Origin: UBA6197 sp047638075
Lineage (GTDB): Bacteria; Pseudomonadota; Alphaproteobacteria; Rhodobacterales; Rhodobacteraceae
Length of the DNA: 64,000 nt
Reading direction: 5' to 3'
NCBI RefSeq assembly: GCF_047638075.1
Contig: NZ_JBLJBV010000023.1
Span: 1-64,000, forward strand
Shown here: piece after piece, positions 18,557-26,362 of the stretch
Position numbering within the stretch: position 1 is the stretch's first letter
Layout: each line of letters begins with the position of its first letter
Translations under genes and position numbers: made by a program
The notes under the pieces: generated by a model
The model's database searches: none
What the model saw: the letters and a program-made list of their open reading frames with translations, nothing else
Told to the model about the DNA's origin: nothing

Positions 18557-18616
18557 TTTGTCCGCCGTTTTGTGCTGCGCCGCCGCGCATAGTCGAAAAG
18601 CCGACGATTGACCAGT

Positions 18617-18949
18617 CTAATGCGTGGCGGTTCGTGAAAAGAGATTGATCACAAGAATACCGGCGATGATCAATCCAAGCCCCAACAGCGCAGGTGTATC
18701 CAGCTTTTGCCCGAAAAACACCCGCCCCGACAGCGCGATAAGGATAATGCCGATCCCTGACCAGAGGGCATAGGTAATCCCCAAAGGAAGCGATTTCAAC
18801 ACCAGTGTGAAAAACCAAAAGGCCCCGGCAAAGCCAAAGATTGCCCCCAGCGATGGCCATATCCGGCTGAATTGCTGGCTGGCTTGCAGGCAGGACGACC
18901 CGAACGTTTCAAACAGGACCGCGATGAACAACAAAGCATAGGTGTGCAT
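18617..18949 (-). CDS. Small multidrug resistance (SMR) family transporter
   Basis: The 110-residue protein has four hydrophobic segments and the essential membrane glutamate in FIAVLFETFGSS, as in EmrE and relatives. The third helix has ITYALWSGIGIILIAL, close to the consensus AYAIWSGLGI. Such dimers exchange protons for cationic drugs or guanidinium. The ATG at 18949 is preferred to one at 18964, which would overlap the upstream gene. It follows the YitT-type gene by four bases and may be co-transcribed with it. Confidence 0.88.
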   Translation of the reverse strand: MHTYALLFIAVLFETFGSSCLQASQQFSRIWPSLGAIFGFAGAFWFFTLVLKSLPLGITYALWSGIGIILIALSGRVFFGQKLDTPALLGLGLIIAGILVINLFSRTATH

Positions 18950-18953
18950 TTCA

Positions 18954-19556
18954 TTACGCCGCAATGTAACGGTCGCGACGGTGATTCATGGCAATCACCA
19001 TGTTCAACACCAGCGCGCCCAGGAAGGACCAGGCCACAGTCTGCACATCGCGCAGCAAAAGCGCCACGGAAAACAGCAACGCGTCAAAGATCAGCTGCGT
19101 ATAACCCGCCCGAAAACCGGTCTTGTCTTGCAGGTAAAGGGCCACGATGCCGACACCGCCAAGGCTCGCGCCATGGCGAAACAACGCCAGCAGCGCAGAG
19201 CCGGTTATCATGCCGATCAGCACCGCCCCCAGGGCAGGGTTCAACGTGGCAAAGCTGATCCAACCCGGCATCACCACCGACAAACCCGAAACCAGCGCCA
19301 CCGAGATGAAGGTTTTTACCGTAAAGGCCAAACCCAGTCGCACATAGCCCAGAATGTAAAAAGGCACGTTGATGACAAAGAAAACCGGCCCAAAGCCCCA
19401 GCCCGTTGCGTAAGAAATCAGCACCGCAAGCCCTGCCGTCTGGCCGGTCACAAACCCCAATTGTGTCAGGATCACAATCGCGAACGCTGCCATGACACTT
19501 CCATAGGCGATCGCCTGTGCGTCTTCGGTTAGGGAATGGTGTTTGGGGTCGGTCAT
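18954..19556 (-). CDS. YitT-family membrane protein
   Basis: The 200-residue protein has five or six hydrophobic stretches and resembles YitT/YczE-type inner membrane proteins (QLGFVTGQTAGLAVLISYATGWGFGPVFFVINVPFYIL, GASLGGVGIVALYLQ). No transport substrate is established for the family. The start MTDPKHHSL at 19556 is chosen over an upstream codon at 19592 because the family homology begins near there. The 293 bases from here to tRNA-Val hold no gene I can support. Confidence 0.75.
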   Translation of the reverse strand: MTDPKHHSLTEDAQAIAYGSVMAAFAIVILTQLGFVTGQTAGLAVLISYATGWGFGPVFFVINVPFYILGYVRLGLAFTVKTFISVALVSGLSVVMPGWISFATLNPALGAVLIGMITGSALLALFRHGASLGGVGIVALYLQDKTGFRAGYTQLIFDALLFSVALLLRDVQTVAWSFLGALVLNMVIAMNHRRDRYIAA

Positions 19557-19849
19557 TGGCCTCTCTTGCCGCAATGCGACGGCAAGGTCCATAGGGTTGG
19601 AAAGATCAAGAAACCCGCGTTCGCCCGGATCGGGTTTTTAACGGAAATGTCGATGGTCCGGCCCCGCATCCGCCGGTTTAGCGCAGGTCATCAGGCATTT
19701 CTGACCATGGCGCCACAAATTTTTCACAATGATTTCAGCGAAAAATGGGTATTTTGGCAGGCGCGTTCGGCTGCGGCAACATAGTTTGCGCCAAAACCTT
19801 GGGCGGGGCTTGCGCGCCCCCCGGTCTGCACGATAAAAGTAGCCATGTC

Positions 19850-19925
<76 letters not shown>

Positions 19926-20103
19926 TCGCCCCGGACTAATCCTGTATGGCCTTCGCCAGCGCGGCACCGCATCATGGGCGGGCATTAATCATGGGCGGGT
20001 ATTGCCTGTGATATGCGGCAATGGCAGACAGGTCGGCTGGCCCTTTTCTCAATATGTCCTATCCCTTTCCCGGCCGCCCAAACCGCTGGATGAAGGAGGA
20101 GAG

Positions 20104-21042
20104 ATGAGCTGGAATCCCGCGCTTGACCCCGATCTGCCCAAGGGCGATGCCGTCGACGCCATTGAAACCGTGATCGTGCCGCGCGCACGCGATCTGGGCG
20201 GATTTGAGGTGCGCCGTGTGCTGCCATCGGTTGCGCGACAAATGGTGGGGCCGTTTATCTTTTTCGACCAGTTTGGCCCGATCGAGTTTCTGAAAGGGCA
20301 GGGAATCGATGTGCGCCCGCATCCGCATATCGGCTTGGCGACGGTGACATATCTTTTGCAAGGTAAAATGCATCACCGCGATTCGCTCGGCACGGACCAA
20401 TGGATAACACCGGGGGCGGTGAACTGGATGGTGACGGGGCACGGCATTACCCATTCCGAACGCACCGACGGGCAGGTCCGCGAAAGCGGCCAGACCCTGC
20501 TAGGGATCCAAACCTGGGTCGCCTTGCCAAAAGACGCCGAAGACGCTGCGGCCAGTTTCACCCATCAACCTGCACCCCATCTGCCGGTGCTTGAGGCCGA
20601 GGGTAAGACAGTGCGCCTGGTCCTGGGGTCGGCCTGGGGCGAAACGGCGCCAATGCCGCTACCTTCCGAGATGTTTTACGCCGATGCCACCGTCGCACCC
20701 AACGCCGCCTTGCCATTACCCGACAATCACGAAGATAGGGGCGTCTATGTGCTGCAAGGCGGCGTCTCCAATGCCGGTCAATATCACGAGGCCGGGCGAA
20801 TGCTCGTGTTTCGCCCTGGTGACCGGATAAGCATTCAGGCAGGGCTGCAGGGTGCACGGTTGATGCTGCTGGGCGGCGCAACGCTAGAATGTCCGCGCTA
20901 CATCTGGCGGAATTTCGTGGCGTCATCGCGTGACAGGATTGACGCCGCCCGCGAGGCGTGGCGCGCAGGGGACTGGGCACATGGGCGATTTCGCTTACCC
21001 CCCGATGATAACGCCGAATTCATTCCCGCGCCCGCGCGATGA
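20104..21042 (+). CDS. Pirin-family protein
   Basis: The 312-residue bicupin protein has the pirin metal site: RPHPHIGLATVTYLLQG supplies two histidines, and GHGITHSERT another histidine and a glutamate. Bacterial pirins are iron-binding; some act as quercetinases and others modulate metabolic enzymes. The role here is not fixed by context. The ATG is preceded by GGAGGAG, which decides it over longer in-frame extensions that would run back into tRNA-Val. Confidence 0.9.
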   Translation: MSWNPALDPDLPKGDAVDAIETVIVPRARDLGGFEVRRVLPSVARQMVGPFIFFDQFGPIEFLKGQGIDVRPHPHIGLATVTYLLQGKMHHRDSLGTDQWITPGAVNWMVTGHGITHSERTDGQVRESGQTLLGIQTWVALPKDAEDAAASFTHQPAPHLPVLEAEGKTVRLVLGSAWGETAPMPLPSEMFYADATVAPNAALPLPDNHEDRGVYVLQGGVSNAGQYHEAGRMLVFRPGDRISIQAGLQGARLMLLGGATLECPRYIWRNFVASSRDRIDAAREAWRAGDWAHGRFRLPPDDNAEFIPAPAR

Positions 21043-21192
21043 TCGGCCATTTTGACTGTCCGGGCCGCGCCGCCGCTCCCTGCAACAGGCAATGCGCCAA
21101 CGGTGCAAATTTTGGTCACGCCCCATTGACGCCGCCGTCGGGGGTGCGTAATACCCATCCCACGCACGGACGGCGATCCGGGCGGGTGGAGT

Positions 21193-21269
21193 TGCGGTTG
21201 TAGCTCAGTTGGTTAGAGTACCGGCCTGTCACGCCGGGGGTCGCGGGTTCGAGCCCCGTCAACCGCGCC
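21193..21269 (+). tRNA. tRNA-Asp (anticodon GTC), copy 1
   Basis: The acceptor GCGGTTG pairs with CAACCGC. The anticodon loop CTGTCAC gives GTC. Discriminator G and CCA are encoded. It differs from the second copy at one position in the T loop (TTCGAGC against TTCGAGT). Confidence 0.97.
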
Positions 21270-21297
21270 ACCACCCGATCGCCGCCCGCGCGTATGC

Positions 21298-21374
21298 GCG
21301 GTTGTAGCTCAGTTGGTTAGAGTACCGGCCTGTCACGCCGGGGGTCGCGGGTTCGAGTCCCGTCAACCGCGCCA
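21298..21374 (+). tRNA. tRNA-Asp (anticodon GTC), copy 2
   Basis: This is a tandem near-identical copy of the preceding tRNA, 28 bases downstream, with the same acceptor stem, GTC anticodon and encoded CCA. The two are probably transcribed together. Confidence 0.97.
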
Positions 21375-21555
21375 TTATTTTCCGATCTTGGATGTAGAAA
21401 TCTTGGCACGCATCCCGCGCCCGTCGTTCGTCACGCGTCAACAGCAGGTTTGAATGCTGCTTTGCCTGAACCCGCGCAAAAAACGCGGTTATGCCTGCAT
21501 GTCCTTGCCCCGGCCTCGCTCACCCCGCTATAGCAGTAAAAAGCCGGAGTAGACG

Positions 21556-22821
21556 ATGACCAATCCAGATGACATTCCCGCCCTGATCAACGCTATCGGG
21601 GCCGCTGCCCGTGCCGCGGCAACTGAATTGGCCATCGCCCCCGCTGCACAGCGTGCAAAAGCACTGGCCATCGCGGCCGATACCGTCTGGGCCCAGCGCG
21701 CCGCAATCATCAAGGCCAACGCACGCGATCTTGCCTATGGCCATGACAAGGGCCTGTCAGCCGCGATGATAGACCGGCTGACACTGGATGAGCCACGGCT
21801 TCAGGGCATCGTCGACGGCCTGCGCGCCGTCGCCGCACAAGCCGATCCGCTTGGCGCCGTCACGGCAGAATGGGACATGCCCAGCGGGCTTCACATTCGT
21901 CGCGTCCGCACCCCCCTGGGGGTGATTGGCGTGATCTACGAATCGCGCCCCAATGTTACCGCTGATGCGGGCGCGCTATGCCTCAAATCAGGCAATGCCG
22001 TCATCCTGCGCGGCGGATCCGAGTCGTTTCACTCTTCCGTCGCCATTCATGCCTGCCTGATCAAGGGGCTTGCCGCCGCCGGCCTCCCCGAAACGGCGAT
22101 CCAGTTGATTCCCACGCGCGACCGCGCAGCCGTTACCCAAATGCTGCGCGCAACCGCCTATATCGACGTGATCGTACCGCGCGGCGGCAAGGGGCTGGTC
22201 GGACTGGTCCAGGCCGAAGCCCGCGTGCCGGTCTTCGCCCATCTGGAGGGTGTCTGCCACATCTACGCCGATGCCGCCGCCAATCTTGAAAAAGCCCGCC
22301 GTGTCGTCCTGAACGCCAAGACCCGCCGCCCCGGCATCTGCGGCGCAGCCGAATGCCTGCTGATAGACCGCAGGTTTCATGAAGCTTACGGCCCGATTCT
22401 GATCACCGATCTTCTGGCCGCCGGGGTTGAAGTCCGCGCCGCCGGCGATCTGGCACAGATTCCCGGCACGACCCTGGCGCAAGAAGATGATTTCGGACGC
22501 GAATTCCTGGGCATGATCATCGCGGCCAAACTGGTGGATGGGGTCGATGGCGCAATCGCGCATATCCGCAAATACGGCTCCAACCACACAGAATCGATCC
22601 TGACCGAAGATGACACCACGGCCGAACGCTTCTTCGCGCGGCTCGATTCGGCCATTTTGATGCGCAACGCGTCAACCCAATTTGCTGACGGCGGAGAATT
22701 CGGCATGGGCGCGGAATTGGGGATTGCCACGGGCAAGTTGCATGCGCGCGGGCCTGTCGGGGCCGAACAGCTGACCTCGTTCAAATATCTTGTCACCGGC
22801 GACGGAACCGTGCGCAAATAG
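21556..22821 (+). CDS. proA: Glutamate-5-semialdehyde dehydrogenase (gamma-glutamyl phosphate reductase)
   Basis: The 421-residue enzyme carries out the second step of proline synthesis, NADPH-dependent reduction of gamma-glutamyl phosphate. It has the aldehyde dehydrogenase fold with GVIGVIYESRPNVTADAGALCLKSGNAVILRGG, the catalytic cysteine in RRPGICGAAE and the C-terminal GMGAELGIATGKLHARGPVG. GGAG lies six bases before the ATG. proB is not adjacent in this window; in many relatives it lies immediately upstream, so it must be elsewhere. Confidence 0.96.
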   Translation: MTNPDDIPALINAIGAAARAAATELAIAPAAQRAKALAIAADTVWAQRAAIIKANARDLAYGHDKGLSAAMIDRLTLDEPRLQGIVDGLRAVAAQADPLGAVTAEWDMPSGLHIRRVRTPLGVIGVIYESRPNVTADAGALCLKSGNAVILRGGSESFHSSVAIHACLIKGLAAAGLPETAIQLIPTRDRAAVTQMLRATAYIDVIVPRGGKGLVGLVQAEARVPVFAHLEGVCHIYADAAANLEKARRVVLNAKTRRPGICGAAECLLIDRRFHEAYGPILITDLLAAGVEVRAAGDLAQIPGTTLAQEDDFGREFLGMIIAAKLVDGVDGAIAHIRKYGSNHTESILTEDDTTAERFFARLDSAILMRNASTQFADGGEFGMGAELGIATGKLHARGPVGAEQLTSFKYLVTGDGTVRK

Positions 22822-22835
22822 CTGCTTTTGTTTGG

Positions 22836-22875
22836 TTAAAATACTCCGGGGGGTGCGGGGGGCAGCGCCCCCCGC
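22836..22875. repeat. GC-rich hairpin repeat, copy 1
   Basis: The core TTAAAATACTCCGGGGGG is followed by a perfect 9-bp stem, GCGGGGGGC (22855-22863) and GCCCCCCGC (22867-22875), with an AGC loop. It sits between the convergent ends of proA and chpT. The same arrangement recurs at 43363-43407. It probably acts as a two-way transcription barrier. Confidence 0.65.
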
Positions 22876-22887
22876 GGGCCTGGCGTT

Positions 22888-23520
22888 TCAGAACGTGATC
22901 TGCGCCGATGTCTCGCCAACCTCCCAGGCAATCTGGCGTCTTTGCTGTGCGGCCTCGGCTGGCAGCAGCGCAAACTGGACCTGCGCAGGGCCAATGGGCC
23001 CTTCACCGCCATCCAGGCGCTGCCATAGCGCGGGATCAGGCTTGGTCTTGCGGGCCTCGGCGGTCAAACGCCAGTTGCCGCCAGTGCTGCAGATCGTCAC
23101 TAGCCCGCCCCACGGCAGGGCCGCCTCCAGGCACAAGACCCCCAAAAAACAAAGTTTCACGTCGCGCCGTGCCTGATCGCCCTCGGCTTGCCAGTCAAAA
23201 TCCAGGCGACCCCCCTTGGCCAGACCGGCCAGCACGGCAACGATCTCGGGGCGTCCCAGGCGTTGGTCCACCGCTGCCTGCCCAAAGGCCACCCGAAAGA
23301 ACTTAAGCCTGGCATTGGCGCTGGCCACGCTTTGCGCGATCAGTTGTAGTTCCGGGCTCATTTCCGTGCCCGACATCGTCAATAGCTCCACCCCATTGCC
23401 GATTGCCCCCAATGGGCTGATAAGGTCGTGGCAAAGCCGGGATCCGACAAGCGCCACCACATCCGTGGAGTTTGGGATCAGTTGGTCGGAACACATCGAA
23501 GGAGCAGCATTGAATGTCAT
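22888..23520 (-). CDS. chpT: Histidine phosphotransferase ChpT
   Basis: The 210-residue protein has a DHp-like helical hairpin with the phospho-accepting histidine in SRLCHDLISPLGAIGNGVELL, then a degenerate ATPase-like domain. This is the ChpT pattern: it moves phosphate from the hybrid kinase CckA to CtrA and CpdR in the alphaproteobacterial cell-cycle and gene-transfer relay. The start is uncertain among 23532 (TTG), 23520 (ATG) and 23496 (ATG). The ATG at 23520 is used, which overlaps the divergent DUF3553 gene by seven bases. Confidence 0.85.
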   Translation of the reverse strand: MTFNAAPSMCSDQLIPNSTDVVALVGSRLCHDLISPLGAIGNGVELLTMSGTEMSPELQLIAQSVASANARLKFFRVAFGQAAVDQRLGRPEIVAVLAGLAKGGRLDFDWQAEGDQARRDVKLCFLGVLCLEAALPWGGLVTICSTGGNWRLTAEARKTKPDPALWQRLDGGEGPIGPAQVQFALLPAEAAQQRRQIAWEVGETSAQITF

Positions 23521-23723
23521 TGAATGATCCAAATCCTATGGGCCTGAACGGCATTCTCGAACCCGGCATGATCGTTCAAAACCCCGCTGCGCCGGACTGG
23601 GGCCTCGGGCAGGTGCAGTCGCGCGTTGGCGACAGGATTACGGTCAATTTTGAACATGCCGGCAAAAAGGTCATTGACGGGCGACGTGTTGCCCTCATCC
23701 TTGTCATCGCGGATCAAAGTTAA
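23514..23723 (+). CDS. DUF3553-family small protein
   Basis: The 69-residue protein has a single small beta-rich domain: GMIVQNPAAPDWGLGQVQSRVGDRITVNFEHAGKKVI. This is the DUF3553 signature, a tudor/CarD-like fold often found near helicases or as a stand-alone protein in alphaproteobacteria. Function is unknown. AAGGAG nine bases before the ATG supports this start, which makes its 5' end overlap that of the divergent chpT. Confidence 0.75.
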   Translation: MSLNDPNPMGLNGILEPGMIVQNPAAPDWGLGQVQSRVGDRITVNFEHAGKKVIDGRRVALILVIADQS

Positions 23724-23734
23724 TAACCCCTTAA
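23720..23734. promoter_or_regulatory. Candidate CtrA-binding site
   Basis: TTAA-N7-TTAA, followed by C, matches the full CtrA box. It overlaps the stop of the DUF3553 gene and lies about 180 bases upstream of olsB. AT-only octets in this spacing should be uncommon in GC-rich DNA, and chpT, part of the CtrA phosphorelay, is adjacent. Regulation of olsBA by CtrA is only inferred. Confidence 0.4.
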
Positions 23735-23912
23735 CAATCTTGGCTTGAAACACCGCCTACTATACACCTATAAATTGCATCTCAACCCAAAACCTATTCA
23801 TATTTCCGCACCTGTGGCAGGTCAGACACCCTCGCGGCATCCGGTTGCAAAGCCACCTCGGGATGCCTAAAACCAGATCAGACCGCCCGGCAGGCCGCGA
23901 AGGCATAGGCAG

Positions 23913-24698
23913 ATGACACCCGACACCTCCTACTTCGAAATCCGCGTCGCGACAGAATCGCGCGACCTTTTGGCCGCCCAAAGGTTGCGCTACATGGTTT
24001 TTGTTGAGGAGCTGGGGGGGGATGGCCCTTGGGTTGATCATCAAGACCGGTTGGAAAAGGACGAATTCGACCCGGTTTATGACCATTTGATCCTTGTGGA
24101 CACCCGGCGGGATGCGGCGACATTGGATCATGTGGTGGGTGTTTATCGGCTGCTGACCGGGGCGCGTGCCAGGGAATTCGGGCGTTTCTATTGCGACAGT
24201 GAATATGATCTGAGCCTTTTGCGGGCTTCCGGCCGCCGCCTTTTGGAATTGGGGCGATCCTGCGTGCATCCCGATTATCGGGGGGGGGCGGGGATGTTCT
24301 TGTTGTGGAACGCGCTTGCCGGCTATGTGCTGGATCACAACATTGAAATCCTGTTTGGCGTCGCCAGCTTTCACGGCACCCAGATCGAGGCGCTCAAGCT
24401 GCCGTTGGCCTGGCTGCATCATCATCACCTTGCGCCCCCTGCCTTGCGGGTCCGGGCCCGCGCGGCGCATTTTCAGCGCATGGACCTTGTCCCCGCCGCC
24501 GATCTGGACCGGCGCGCCGCGATGGTGCAAATGCCCGCGCTGATCAAAGCCTATCTGCGACTGGGGGGCACGGTGGGCGAGGGGGCGTATCTTGATTTGC
24601 CGTTCAACACCACCGATGTATTGGTGATGATGGACACGGCGGCAATGAGCGAACGCCACCATAGGTTTTACACTCGCCGCCACGGAGACGGGGTATGA
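23913..24698 (+). CDS. olsB: L-ornithine N-alpha-acyltransferase
   Basis: The 261-residue GNAT-fold enzyme has the OlsB pattern: QRLRYMVFVEELG near the N-terminus, ELGRSCVHPDYRGGAGMFLLWNAL as the acyl-donor binding region, and FGVASFHGT. It transfers a 3-hydroxyacyl chain from acyl carrier protein to ornithine, making lyso-ornithine lipid. The stop overlaps the olsA start as ATGA, the usual OlsBA pairing. Ornithine lipids replace phospholipids in some relatives when phosphate is scarce. Confidence 0.9.
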   Translation: MTPDTSYFEIRVATESRDLLAAQRLRYMVFVEELGGDGPWVDHQDRLEKDEFDPVYDHLILVDTRRDAATLDHVVGVYRLLTGARAREFGRFYCDSEYDLSLLRASGRRLLELGRSCVHPDYRGGAGMFLLWNALAGYVLDHNIEILFGVASFHGTQIEALKLPLAWLHHHHLAPPALRVRARAAHFQRMDLVPAADLDRRAAMVQMPALIKAYLRLGGTVGEGAYLDLPFNTTDVLVMMDTAAMSERHHRFYTRRHGDGV

Positions 24699-25531
24699 CG
24701 ACGTGGCGTGACGGTGAACCCGCCCCAGGCCCACGGCCGGGGCCACTGGGGGTTGGGCTGGGGGTATTGCGTGGGGGCGCACTTCTTTGTGTTACCTACG
24801 GCGGGCTTTTGGCGTTGCTGGCGCTGCGTCTGGTAGAACGTCCGGTGCATGGCGATAACCGCCCGTGGACGCCGCACATCACCCAAGCCGTGTGCCGCAC
24901 GTCCTTTCGGATCATGGGGATCGGGTACCACATCATCGGGCAACCTATCGACAATATCGGGGCGGTGGTTGCCAATCATGGTTCCTGGTTGGATATTTTT
25001 GCGCTCAATGCCTGCCAGCGCGTCTACTTTGTTTCCAAGGCCGAGGTGGCGGATTGGCCGGTAATTGGCTGGCTGGCCCGTGCGACCGGGACCGTCTTTA
25101 TCCGCCGAAATCGCAACGATGCCAAGGCGCAACAGGCGTTGCTGGGAACCCGGATCCGTGCCGGACATCGGCTTTTGTTCTTTCCCGAGGGCACCTCGAC
25201 CGACGGGCTTAGGGTGCAGCCGTTCAAGTCCACACTTTTCGCGCCGTTTTATGACCAGGGGGTGGCGCAGGATTTTCGCATCCAACCCATCACCGTCATT
25301 TACCGCGCGCCAGAAGGGGCGGATGCGCGGTTTTATGGATGGTGGGGCGATATGGCGTTCGGGTCACATTTCATGAAAGTCCTGGTCACACCGCGCCAGG
25401 GTTCGGTCGAGGTTGTCTTTCATGCACCGGTTTTGGTGCGCGATTTTCTCTCTCGCAAGGATCTGACCGCGTATTGTGAGGCGCAGGTGCGCGCCGCCTT
25501 ACCGTATGACGCAACGTCATTAGATTTATAG
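24695..25531 (+). CDS. olsA: Lyso-ornithine lipid O-acyltransferase
   Basis: The 278-residue protein is a PlsC-type 1-acylglycerol-3-phosphate acyltransferase relative. It has an N-terminal hydrophobic segment, the HX4D catalytic motif NHGSWLDIF, the FIRRNRN segment and the FPEGTSTDG motif. It adds the second acyl chain to the product of OlsB at the inner membrane. Coupling to olsB favours this role over general phospholipid synthesis, though some OlsA enzymes have PlsC activity as well. Confidence 0.9.
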   Translation: MTTWRDGEPAPGPRPGPLGVGLGVLRGGALLCVTYGGLLALLALRLVERPVHGDNRPWTPHITQAVCRTSFRIMGIGYHIIGQPIDNIGAVVANHGSWLDIFALNACQRVYFVSKAEVADWPVIGWLARATGTVFIRRNRNDAKAQQALLGTRIRAGHRLLFFPEGTSTDGLRVQPFKSTLFAPFYDQGVAQDFRIQPITVIYRAPEGADARFYGWWGDMAFGSHFMKVLVTPRQGSVEVVFHAPVLVRDFLSRKDLTAYCEAQVRAALPYDATSLDL

Positions 25532-25551
25532 TTTTTATATATATCAATGCG

Positions 25552-25573
25552 CTATCTGATTATCCTCAGATAG
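25552..25573. other. Short perfect inverted repeat after olsA
   Basis: CTATCTGA and TCAGATAG form an 8-bp palindrome with a six-base spacer. It follows a very AT-rich stretch (TTTTTATATATAT) and lies before the small hypothetical gene. There is no T run, so an operator or promoter-associated site is as likely as a terminator. Confidence 0.35.
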
Positions 25574-25683
25574 GATCGGCATCTCGGCAGATTTTCGCCG
25601 ATTTCCCATGAGACTGATCTTCAAGGCTCGGTTATAAAAGAGTCGTTAGGATCTGCGCCTGCCAGCGTATTGCATCTTGGGGG

Positions 25684-25968
25684 ATGTCGATGGTTCGTCA
25701 AATCAGCTCTGCCAATTACCCGTCTGACCAGCGGGCCCGCCGTATTACATGGTTTCGTATCGCGTTTCCCGCGTGGCGTTTCGTTGGAATCCGTAGCGCC
25801 AAAACATCTGCGGCCGAGGCAAAGCGTCTGACGCGTGAGGAACTTCAATCGCTTTTTTCAAACGATCTGACGCAACCAAATGCCGCAGTGCTGACCGAAA
25901 CCGAGATTGCCGCGCAAGAAGAGGCCACACGGCTACGCCAGGCGCTTTACAGTCCGCTGAACGTTTGA
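25684..25968 (+). CDS. Hypothetical protein, 94 residues
   Basis: I do not recognise the family. The product is basic and aromatic at the N-terminus (RARRITWFRIAFPAWRFVGIRSAK) and then acidic and helical (EAKRLTREELQSLFSNDL, ETEIAAQEEATRLRQALYSP). Possible starts are the ATGs at 25684 and 25690. Its 3' end overlaps the 3' end of the convergent ribbon-helix-helix gene by 22 bases. Third-position GC resembles neighbouring genes. Confidence 0.5.
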   Translation: MSMVRQISSANYPSDQRARRITWFRIAFPAWRFVGIRSAKTSAAEAKRLTREELQSLFSNDLTQPNAAVLTETEIAAQEEATRLRQALYSPLNV

Positions 25969-26186
25969 TCGGCGCGCTGCCGATACCAGCGCAGCACGAA
26001 CAGCCTGATTGCCGTGGCAAGGCCCATATCCATGCCGCGTTCTGCATCAATTTCGGCCGCTAACTCATTGATACCTTTGTTGTTCGCGGCGGCTATTGCG
26101 CGAAAGGCTGCCCAAAACTCATCTTCCAGAGAAACGCTGGTGCGATGACCGCCCAAAGTCAAAGAGTGTTTGACCGGGCGGTTCAT
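25947..26186 (-). CDS. Ribbon-helix-helix domain protein
   Basis: The 79-residue protein matches the RHH_4-type family of alphaproteobacteria: VKHSLTLGGHRTSVSLEDEFWAAFRAIAAANNKGINELAAEID, where the strand HRTSVSLE and following helices form a DNA-binding dimer. Its ATG overlaps the DUF4169 stop as ATGA, and it lies downstream of fumC. The combination recurs in Rhodobacterales and suggests a conserved operon; the DNA target is unknown. Confidence 0.75.
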   Translation of the reverse strand: MNRPVKHSLTLGGHRTSVSLEDEFWAAFRAIAAANNKGINELAAEIDAERGMDMGLATAIRLFVLRWYRQRADQTFSGL

Positions 26187-26362
26187 GGGTCTTCCCGCTT
26201 ATGGGCATCAAGGGTGGTGTGGGCGCGGTCTGCTGTGGCTTTCTCTAATAGCTTCTGCGCCTTGGTTCTACCAAACTTAGATGCATTTTCAGACCCTTGC
26301 GCGCCTTTTTTAAGTCGTGCAAGGGCCTTCTTCGCTTGCCTCAGGTTGACAACCTTGGGCAT
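26183..26362 (-). CDS. DUF4169-family small basic protein
   Basis: The 59-residue, strongly basic protein reads MPKVVNLRQAKKALARLKK and later NASKFGRTKAQKLLEKATADRA, the DUF4169 pattern. Its ATG shares one base with the fumC stop (TGATG). The family has no known function; the charge suggests nucleic acid contact. It is the middle gene of a three-gene coupled operon. Confidence 0.75.
   Translation of the reverse strand: MPKVVNLRQAKKALARLKKGAQGSENASKFGRTKAQKLLEKATADRAHTTLDAHKREDP

Noticed and set aside
21193..21374. CRISPR-like or other repeat array
   Set aside because: The two near-identical units are complete tRNA-Asp genes. No CRISPR array was seen anywhere in the window.
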